From assembly GCA_039666455.1 (NCBI GenBank), contig JAVSLW010000014.1:16765-80764 (forward strand): a stretch of 64,000 nucleotides of DNA, read 5' to 3'. The stretch comes from Methanobacterium sp. Its GTDB lineage: Archaea; Methanobacteriota; Methanobacteria; Methanobacteriales; Methanobacteriaceae. The notes beneath the pieces were generated by a model. It searched no databases. It had not been told where the DNA came from and saw only the letters and a program-made list of their open reading frames with translations. Position numbers and translations under genes: made by a program. Of this stretch, positions 58,122 to 64,000 are shown in pieces. How positions within the stretch are numbered: position 1 is the first letter of the stretch; each line of letters starts with the position of its first letter.

Positions 58122-59369
58122 ATGCAAATTGTAGCAGACGTAGGCGGAATACCAGGTAAAGACTGCCGAGGATTTTGTAAATACTGTTATTTTAGAAAAG
58201 TAAAGGGCAATACTGCTTTTGGATGCAAAAATTGCTCTCCAGGAAAGGTAGGGTGTGATAGCTGCACAACTGGAGTTAGAGAAACAGGAAACGAATTTCT
58301 TCCACCATTTTTAGTTGTAAGTTCGGTGCAAAGCACTCTTATGTTAGGAAATTATCGTGATCAAGACCTTAAAGTGAATATAAGTGGCGGGGGAGATGTG
58401 AGTTGTTATCCCCACCTCATGGAAGTTGTTTCTGCATTTTCTGACTTTGGTCTTCCCATGCACCTTGGATATACAAGCGGTAAAGGCATAGATGATCCTA
58501 AAATGGCTGAAGATCTTGTTTCAAAGGGAGTTGATGAGGTTACATTCACTGTTTTTTCAGCAGATCCAGATGTAAGAAGAGAATGGGTAAATGATAGAAG
58601 TCCAGAAGCATCACTTGAAGCACTTCAAATATTCTGCAAAACAGCAGAAGTACATGCTGCCTCGGTAATTGTTCCTGGAGTAAATGATGGAGAAGATTTA
58701 TTCCAGACATGTGCTACTTTAGAAGATTGGGGTGCAAAGGCATTTATATTAATGAGGTTTGCAAATTCCCGCAACCAGGGTTTAATACTGGGTAATGATC
58801 CTGTACTGGACGGTGTAAATCCACATAGTCTTGATGAATTTGAGGCACTGGTTAGAAAAATAAATGATGAATTCAGTTTCAAAGTGACAGGAACTCCAGT
58901 CTGTGACCCCGATAATGATGCTCCTTTTGCAATTTCAAAGGACAAAAATAGTGAATATCTGGATATATTGTCCAAAATAAATTCAGAAGCAACAATATTA
59001 ACCAGTAAAGTTGCTGCTCCTTACATTGAAAAGATCATAGGGAAAATTGAAGCATCTGAACTTATAAATGTGGTTGCTGCAAATCAGGATATTGGATGCC
59101 TTATTACACAAAAAGACCTTGAAGAAATAGATTTGAGTCAGCTGAAAGAGACCGTACTTATTCCCGGTCGTGCATTTGTACATGATAAAAAAGCTGAGGA
59201 AGTTTTAAGCCGTGACGGTGTGGATCGGCTTGTTGCAAGAGGCCCTGATAAACTCACCGTTGATGGAGAAATGAGCAGTACTTTAAGCCGTGAAGATATC
59301 TTAAAAACAGAATTGATCGCATTTGAAGATCTTATAGGTGCAATAAACTTTTTTGGTGTTAGGAAATAA
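58122..59369 (+). CDS. mmp10: MCR arginine methyltransferase Mmp10 (B12-binding radical SAM)
   Basis: A 415-aa methanogenesis marker 10 protein. It is known to methylate a specific Arg of McrA using a radical SAM cluster and cobalamin. The cluster motif is C15-R-G-F-C19-K-Y-C22 (CxxxCxxC), followed by the extra cysteine set CKNCSPGKVGCDSC. SGGGDVSCYPH and HLGYTSGKG follow. The C-terminal 100 residues form the conserved trailing domain. Its target peptide (PVRRARGENEPGG) is in the mcrA gene of the same window, transcribed divergently from here. Confidence 0.95.
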   Translation: MQIVADVGGIPGKDCRGFCKYCYFRKVKGNTAFGCKNCSPGKVGCDSCTTGVRETGNEFLPPFLVVSSVQSTLMLGNYRDQDLKVNISGGGDVSCYPHLMEVVSAFSDFGLPMHLGYTSGKGIDDPKMAEDLVSKGVDEVTFTVFSADPDVRREWVNDRSPEASLEALQIFCKTAEVHAASVIVPGVNDGEDLFQTCATLEDWGAKAFILMRFANSRNQGLILGNDPVLDGVNPHSLDEFEALVRKINDEFSFKVTGTPVCDPDNDAPFAISKDKNSEYLDILSKINSEATILTSKVAAPYIEKIIGKIEASELINVVAANQDIGCLITQKDLEEIDLSQLKETVLIPGRAFVHDKKAEEVLSRDGVDRLVARGPDKLTVDGEMSSTLSREDILKTELIAFEDLIGAINFFGVRK

Positions 59370-59384
59370 ACCTATATCCTATTT

Positions 59385-60041
59385 TTATATGAAATAAATC
59401 GAAAATCCTGTAAAACACTCTTTATAAGATTCAGTCATTGTTTTTTTAATTTCTTCAATTTTTTCAGTACAATGACATGGCACGACCATAGGAATTTCAC
59501 CTAATATATCAATATCAGAATCATGAAATCCACCTATAACAGTATAAATTTCCCCAAATCCCCTCGATTTTTCAGTAATACTTTCAAGTCCAGGATGTGT
59601 GCAACCTGTAAGAATTACATTCCCTTTTTCAGTTTTTATTATCAGAGATTGCTCTTTTATTTTTTCACCTAATTCCCCTGTAGTCCAGACATTTTCACAA
59701 ATTTTTCTTGATTTAGAAATTTCTACAACCTCCGTATAACGTTTAATTTCGTTTTTAAGATTTATTGAAATGGATTCAGGTACATACACTTCAGGTTTAT
59801 TTCCATATTTTAATATATGGTTTAATCCCCCAATATGATCCCAATCAGAATGGGAAATAACTACCTTATCTATTATTTCTGGGTTAATTCCTGCAGTTTT
59901 CATATTATGGAGTAAAATATTTCCATCCCACCCTGTATCAAACAGAATATTTTCTTTAGACGTCTTTATAAAGCAGGAAAATCCCCATCCCTCTTTAAAA
60001 CCATTTCCAGCAATATTATCGTATAAAATCTGGAGGTTCAT
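59385..60041 (-). CDS. metallo-beta-lactamase fold protein
   Basis: A 218-aa MBL-fold protein of the group that includes the methanopterin-related dihydropteroate synthase-like enzymes. The metal motif is SHSDWDHIGG, an HxDxDH variant in which Asp replaces the second His. Further ligand sites are TGCTHPG, GGFHDSD and VPCHCTE near the end. The ORF extends to GTG 60050, but ATG 60041 follows the stop of the upstream gene, with GTGA as its site. It is the last gene of the DUF134 cluster. Confidence 0.8.
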   Translation of the reverse strand: MNLQILYDNIAGNGFKEGWGFSCFIKTSKENILFDTGWDGNILLHNMKTAGINPEIIDKVVISHSDWDHIGGLNHILKYGNKPEVYVPESISINLKNEIKRYTEVVEISKSRKICENVWTTGELGEKIKEQSLIIKTEKGNVILTGCTHPGLESITEKSRGFGEIYTVIGGFHDSDIDILGEIPMVVPCHCTEKIEEIKKTMTESYKECFTGFSIYFI

Positions 60042-60046
60042 TTTAA

Positions 60047-61255
60047 TCACTTATAAACATTCAATATTATTTCTTCAAGATTTCTTCCCCTTGGGGCCAT
60101 GACATCTATTAATTTGTCGGATAAAACATATGTTGGGCCTTCACCAACTTCGCTGCCTATTAAAACATCTACTTGCTCTTTTCCTAAAAATTCAGCGGTT
60201 TTAATTCCTTTCTTTTTTTCTAGTTTGGTTCCGGGATTATCTTTAATTACAATATCAGTTATTTCGCCATTAACCACATCTACGATTAAAATATAAGGAG
60301 CTCTGGCAAAATGCTCAGAAATTTCAGATTGCAATCCATTTTTATCCTCTATCGGAACTGCAACTCGCAATTTTTTCTTTTTAAAAGGTTCTATTTGAAC
60401 TGTTAAACTGTCTAAATTTTTAATCCTGTCTTTTACAGCTTTTTTTACATTTTCTGTAATTTCAGATGCCTTTTTTACTGACAATCCTCTTTTGGTTTCA
60501 AGATGAAGTTCTGCAAACACGAAAGGACCTGATCTTCTAACCTTTAAGTTATGGATATTTTTAACGTCTTCAACGCTTAATGCTGTAGATTTAATTTCGT
60601 TAACTGTCTTATCATCTAAACTTACATCTAAAAGAACTAAAACAGCATCCTTACCTAATTTAATTCCTATATAACTTACAAATAGAGATACTATAAATCC
60701 TGCAACTCCTTGAAATATTGGATATCCCAAATAAGATGAAAATATACCTATAAAAACAATAATAGATGTAAATACATCTATAAAACTTTGCCTTCCATCA
60801 TTTATCAGTGCCTGAGACCCTATTTCAATTCCTATTCTTTCTTTATATCTTGAAATCAACAGAGAAACGAATGCAGAAATTGCAGCGATAGCCAATGCAA
60901 ATAATGGTAATCTAACAGCTGTTGGATTCATGATTCCATCTATAGACTCTTGAATTATCTCAATACCGCTGAAGATAATTATGGCTGATATTATTAAAGA
61001 TATAAATGTTTCAACCTTGTAATAGCCATAGGGAAATTTTTCAGTAGGTTTCCTCTGTGACAGTTTTAATCCTATATAAACAGCTAAAGAGATGAATATA
61101 TCGGAAAATGAGTGAAAAGCATCAGCTATTAAAGCTATGCTCCCTGTAAAAAATCCCACTAATCCCTTAGAAATGGCTAAACCCAGTTGAACTATGCTGG
61201 AATATTTAGCTGCAACCTGGCCTCTTCTTAAGTTATTTCTGGATTCGTTATTCAT
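60047..61255 (-). CDS. cation diffusion facilitator fused to a NifX-type domain
   Basis: A 402-aa fusion. Residues 1-290 are a CDF metal exporter with six helices (SIALIADAFHSFSDIF is the metal-site helix; the cytosolic domain has LKVRRSGPFVFAELHLE). Residues 295-400 form a dinitrogenase iron-molybdenum cofactor-type domain (RVAVPIEDKNGLQSEISEHFARAPY, then DVLIGSEVGEGP). Export of Zn, Fe or another metal may be tuned by cofactor binding (inference). It starts 23 bp after the preceding gene. Confidence 0.88.
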   Translation of the reverse strand: MNNESRNNLRRGQVAAKYSSIVQLGLAISKGLVGFFTGSIALIADAFHSFSDIFISLAVYIGLKLSQRKPTEKFPYGYYKVETFISLIISAIIIFSGIEIIQESIDGIMNPTAVRLPLFALAIAAISAFVSLLISRYKERIGIEIGSQALINDGRQSFIDVFTSIIVFIGIFSSYLGYPIFQGVAGFIVSLFVSYIGIKLGKDAVLVLLDVSLDDKTVNEIKSTALSVEDVKNIHNLKVRRSGPFVFAELHLETKRGLSVKKASEITENVKKAVKDRIKNLDSLTVQIEPFKKKKLRVAVPIEDKNGLQSEISEHFARAPYILIVDVVNGEITDIVIKDNPGTKLEKKKGIKTAEFLGKEQVDVLIGSEVGEGPTYVLSDKLIDVMAPRGRNLEEIILNVYK

Positions 61256-61278
61256 CCAAACACCGAATCATGTTCAAT

Positions 61279-61980
61279 TTATTTATGTATCAATCTTCTT
61301 TTTAGTACTTCTTCTTTGTATAATTCATATTTTTTAGATTTATAGACTGAAAATGTATCTAATCCCTCAAAATATCCTTCAATTTCATCCATCTGATCCT
61401 CTGATAAGGGAGTTTCAGGCGAACGCCTCAAAAGTGTATTTATATAAAGTCTATCTGGCTGAATCTCCACTGCAATCCTTGCTAATTCATCTGTATAATC
61501 TTTATTTTTTCCAGTGAACATAGTTTGAAGTTCAAATCTTCCTTTAAACGAATTTCTAAATTTTTTAATTCCTTTTATGATATCTCCCAAATGCAGACCT
61601 TTTACAGGGCAGCTTATTTCTTTAAAAATAGAATCATCATGTGCATCAAGTTTTGTAACAACTATATCAATATCCATATTTTTAACCTTTCCAGATGCAC
61701 CTGAAAATACTTCTATTTCCCTATCACGCAGCATAGAAACAGCTTTGGATCCTAAATTTCCGCAAATCAACACATTTGCTCCTGAACTTAGTATTATCTC
61801 TGCTGGCGTCTTAGAGCCACCATTATGTTTACCAAAACTTTCAATTACATCAATACTTTTAATTCCACCATCTTCAAGTTTAATAAAAGTAAAGTAGGGA
61901 GTTTTTCCAAAATGCATTGAAATATCTGAAAGTAAACCGCCTTCATTAAGAGTGGGTATGCATATAAGAGTTATTTTCAT
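61279..61980 (-). CDS. NifX-type domain fused to the C-terminal half of a radical SAM protein
   Basis: Residues 1-95 are an iron-molybdenum cofactor-binding type domain (GGLLSDISMHFGKTPYFTF, then ANVLICGNLGSKAV). From about 105 on the sequence matches the back half of a radical SAM barrel: DIVVTKLDAHDDSIF, GIKKFRNSFKGRFELQTMF, PDRLYINTLLRRSPETPLS. The CxxxCxxC half of the barrel is missing, so it cannot be an ordinary radical SAM enzyme. ATG 61980 is preferred over 61989 because AAAGG lies at proper distance. Confidence 0.75.
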   Translation of the reverse strand: MKITLICIPTLNEGGLLSDISMHFGKTPYFTFIKLEDGGIKSIDVIESFGKHNGGSKTPAEIILSSGANVLICGNLGSKAVSMLRDREIEVFSGASGKVKNMDIDIVVTKLDAHDDSIFKEISCPVKGLHLGDIIKGIKKFRNSFKGRFELQTMFTGKNKDYTDELARIAVEIQPDRLYINTLLRRSPETPLSEDQMDEIEGYFEGLDTFSVYKSKKYELYKEEVLKRRLIHK

Positions 61981-62001
61981 CACCTTCATCCTTTAATTTC
62001 T

Positions 62002-62601
62002 TTAATCCGCCCCACATAGCTGAGTACCGCATTCAGGACATTTGGTGTTTCTGCAGGGGACTCCTGGAGTTTTGGGGGATTCATAACCACAATTTGGACA
62101 TTTACATACTCTTGGAGGGCCTGCTCCAATTCCGACTCCCCCGTATCCTCTTCTTCTTCCTATTCCCTGTTGTCCTGCTGGTCTTTGAGTCTCTTCACCC
62201 TCTCCTATTTTGTAAATATACTCTGATTTACAGTCAGGACATTCATCATACTCTTTTTCAGGACTGTACCATTCAAAACCACAGCTTTTGCATTTATACC
62301 TTTCTTTATCTGCCACAAAATCGCCTCCTTTAATTTTGATAATTTTACCTTCAACAAGAGCCTTTGCAATTTTTTCTCGAGCTGAGTTCAAAGTTCTGTG
62401 AAATGTTGGCTGTGAGACATCCATGATCTCTGCTGCTTTTTTCTGTTTAATGTTCTGGTAATCTTTTAATCTTATTGCTTCGAATTCATCTATTGTAATA
62501 TCTACTGGCTTGATCGAGTCAATATTACCTTCTGAATCCGGTTTAAAACATCTAATTTCAGGCTCTTGAAATATTCTTCTAAATCTCCTTGGTCTCACCA
62601 T
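62002..62601 (-). CDS. DUF134 helix-turn-helix protein with zinc ribbons
   Basis: A 199-aa protein. Residues 1-105 are the DUF134 sigma-70-region-4-like helix-turn-helix (PVDITIDEFEAIRLKDY, then KKAAEIMDVSQPTFHRTL). The rest holds two zinc-binding segments (CKSCGFEWY..CPDCKSE and CKCPNCGYE..CRNTKCPECG) around a Gly/Arg linker. It is the probable regulator of this cluster and the first gene. A 22-bp palindrome lies at its transcription start. Confidence 0.85.
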   Translation of the reverse strand: MVRPRRFRRIFQEPEIRCFKPDSEGNIDSIKPVDITIDEFEAIRLKDYQNIKQKKAAEIMDVSQPTFHRTLNSAREKIAKALVEGKIIKIKGGDFVADKERYKCKSCGFEWYSPEKEYDECPDCKSEYIYKIGEGEETQRPAGQQGIGRRRGYGGVGIGAGPPRVCKCPNCGYESPKTPGVPCRNTKCPECGTQLCGAD

Positions 62602-62623
62602 GTTATGAATATATATTCATAAC
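62602..62623. promoter_or_regulatory. 22-bp perfect palindrome, probable DUF134 operator
   Basis: The half-site GTTATGAATAT is followed by its exact complement. It directly abuts the DUF134 start codon and sits downstream of TTTATATAA (about 62627-62635, minus), covering the expected transcription start. The messenger would be nearly leaderless and the site suited to repression. Confidence 0.7.
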
Positions 62624-62721
62624 TATTATATAAACGTTTTTAAACTGAATGAAAAAGCAAAAATAATGAAAACTATAAAAAAAGAAATAATCAGTAAACT
62701 AATTTTTGCATAACCGCAAAG

Positions 62722-63195
62722 TTATTTAACAACAGTTTCCAGCGTTGTATCGATTAAAGTATCGAACAGTATCTTCTTCTGCCATCCAGCACGTTCAAAA
62801 ATGTTCATGAAACAAACACCGATGATCCTGGGTTTCTGTTTCCCGGATATCTCACCGATCATGCTTAATACTTCTTCAGGTGCACATCCAAATTTTGGCA
62901 TTGCCAAACCGCCAAGAACCACTACTACCTCAGGGTTTTGCGGGTCTCCTTTTTCATCCACTGCACTAAACCCAATACCTGGCTGCATTTTTATTTGTTT
63001 AGCATTAGTTATATCTGCTCTTGGCACGTAAATAAGATCAAAATTTTTATCCCTAACTGCATAAGATAGCAATTCTATAAAAGGGGTGCATACAGCTATT
63101 GAACCTGTAAAAACAACTTTAGAATTATTTTTTAGATCTTCTATGCTTTCTCTAAAACTTCCTGTAAATCCGACTATGCCATTTCTCTTTTCCAT
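62722..63195 (-). CDS. DUF2124 family protein
   Basis: A protein of about 157 aa from ATG 63195 (GGTGG upstream; the ORF extends to 63225). It has a Rossmann-like look (KVVFTGSIAVCTPFIELL, then VVVVLGGLAMP) and late motifs CAPEEVL and GVCFMNIFERAGW. The family is archaeal and of unknown function. The leader carries a copy of the DUF134 palindrome half-site. Confidence 0.82.
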   Translation of the reverse strand: MEKRNGIVGFTGSFRESIEDLKNNSKVVFTGSIAVCTPFIELLSYAVRDKNFDLIYVPRADITNAKQIKMQPGIGFSAVDEKGDPQNPEVVVVLGGLAMPKFGCAPEEVLSMIGEISGKQKPRIIGVCFMNIFERAGWQKKILFDTLIDTTLETVVK

Positions 63196-63208
63196 CTTTA
63201 TTCCACCC

Positions 63209-63221
63209 ATATATTCATAAC
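63209..63221. promoter_or_regulatory. second copy of the DUF134 operator half-site
   Basis: GTTATGAATATAT (minus strand) matches 13 of 13 bases of the palindrome at 62602-62623. It lies about 15-25 bp before the DUF2124 start. Confidence 0.5.
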
Positions 63222-63296
63222 CCAAATTATATGTTGAAAATAATGTTAAATATTTACAAGAAATATCTTAAAAAATGAAAAATTCAATTAATTCAT

Positions 63297-63377
63297 TTAA
63301 TATTTCTTTATTGGATTATTTAATATTACGTAGACAACAAGACCGACAGCTATCACTGCTAAAACTATTTTATACAT
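63297..63377 (-). CDS. 26-aa single-helix membrane peptide
   Basis: ATG 63377, preceded by AGTGAT, reads MYKIVLAVIAVGLVVYVILN followed by NPIKKY. It is one hydrophobic helix with a basic tail. It lies between DUF2124 and the A2 gene on the same strand. Possibly a genuine microprotein; no family known to me. Confidence 0.4.
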   Translation of the reverse strand: MYKIVLAVIAVGLVVYVILNNPIKKY

Positions 63378-63455
63378 TTATATCACTTCTAAATTGCTGG
63401 AATTGTTTTACTGAATATAGTGTCCAAAATTATCTAAACCGATTAAAAAGATTTT

Positions 63456-63998
63456 TTATTCTTTTGTCAGCATTTTATCTTTCTCTTTTGGCGTTAGATC
63501 TTCCACAATAGTGAGGGGGAGTTCCGTTTTAAGGATTTTACCGCCTCGCATTAGGGCTGCTCTGTCGCAGACGTCCAGCACAAAATCCATATCATGAGAT
63601 ATTATTAGGAAAGTCTGGTTGAGTTCTTCACGGGCTTTTATGATTGAATCTGTGACTTGGACTCTTGTTATTGGGTCCATTGTTCCTGTGGGTTCATCAA
63701 GAATCACCACATTGGGTTCTTTAATTAAAACCTGTGCTAAAGCAACTCTGTGGCGTTCTCCACCGCTTAATTCATCCGGATATTTTTTTAAAATGGTTTG
63801 AGCGTATTCTTCATCAAAACCAACTGCTTTAAGTACATATACTGCTTTTATCCTTGCAAATTCTGCAGGTAGTTCTAAACTTATGGCCTCAGTAAGATTT
63901 CCTAAAACAGATCTATGAGGATAAAGGCTGTATTCCTGGTGAAGAATCCCTAAATAAGGTTTAATTCTTCCTCTTCCTAATGGGCCAGATTCGGTCAT
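63456..63998 (-). CDS. atwA: MCR activation component A2, C-terminal part (window end)
   Basis: The frame is open to the window edge, so only the last 180 residues are seen; full-length A2 is about 530 aa with two ABC domains. Present are PYLGILHQEYSLYPHRSVLGNLTEAI in two blocks, the signature LSGGERHRVALAQVL, Walker B NVVILDEPTGTMDP, the H-loop LIISHDMDF and the family ending LTPKEKDKML. A2 uses ATP to help reduce F430 nickel in MCR, together with McrC and other proteins. Confidence 0.9.
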   Translation of the reverse strand: MTESGPLGRGRIKPYLGILHQEYSLYPHRSVLGNLTEAISLELPAEFARIKAVYVLKAVGFDEEYAQTILKKYPDELSGGERHRVALAQVLIKEPNVVILDEPTGTMDPITRVQVTDSIIKAREELNQTFLIISHDMDFVLDVCDRAALMRGGKILKTELPLTIVEDLTPKEKDKMLTKE

Positions 63999-64000
63999 GT

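Overview
The window is AT-rich chromosomal DNA of a hydrogenotrophic methanogen, most likely a Methanobacterium species (Methanobacteriales). The basis is a complete mcrBDCGA operon followed by mtrEDCBAFGH in the order typical of that group, an archaeal A-type ATP synthase operon, archaeal CODH subunits, archaeal-type CobY, TiaS, pantoate kinase and riboflavin reductase, archaeal TATA elements and GGTG/GGAGG ribosome binding sites. There are no rRNA genes, CRISPR arrays or IS elements. One tRNA gene, tRNA-Gln(TTG), is present.

Layout. 1-9 kb: housekeeping genes (HD-like protein cut by the window start, HTH regulator, pantoate kinase, PHP phosphatase with an apparent AUA start, Kef-type antiporter, GDPD, riboflavin-pathway reductase, M48 protease) and a 51-aa membrane protein. 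9.2-13.8 kb: coiled-coil protein plus UvrD/Rep helicase, tRNA-Gln, an ATP-grasp ligase and a second 51-aa membrane protein. 13.8-23.6 kb (minus): DUF61 and the ATP synthase operon H-I-K-E-C-F-A-B-D with DUF22 as its last gene. 23.8-27.8 kb (minus): a compact operon of a MmgE/PrpD protein, a U32-like TIM barrel, a lone fumarase alpha-type subunit and a citryl-CoA lyase-like protein. 28-33 kb: response regulator, TiaS, COG1395 regulator, PRC-barrel protein, CobY, HtpX. 32.8-36.2 kb: ferredoxin and CODH alpha (cdhA), with CODH epsilon (cdhB) facing the other way.

36.7-44.7 kb is an accessory, repeat-rich surface-protein region: tandem beta-propeller/DUF11 proteins with a frameshift, an in-frame fusion of one protein's C-terminal anchor to another's signal peptide, a truncated third copy behind a 12-G tract, and associated small membrane proteins. 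44.9-57.4 kb (minus): methanogenesis marker 14, a Ca2+/Na+ exchanger, mtr and mcr. 58-64 kb holds the MCR arginine methylase Mmp10, a four-gene cluster (DUF134 regulator, two NifX-type proteins, CDF transporter, MBL protein), DUF2124, a 26-aa membrane protein, and the 3' part of the MCR activation component A2.

The main physiological theme is methanogenesis and its energy coupling. Mcr makes methane, Mtr builds the sodium gradient, the ATP synthase spends it, and Mmp10 and A2 modify and activate Mcr. The most striking undescribed element is a compact RNA fold read by eye in the mcr 5' leader (57380-57476, minus): a 10-bp basal stem, a 10-bp second stem carrying two hairpins, and a further hairpin, about 23 nt before the mcrB start. 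It is a candidate cis-regulatory RNA for the most highly expressed operon of the cell.
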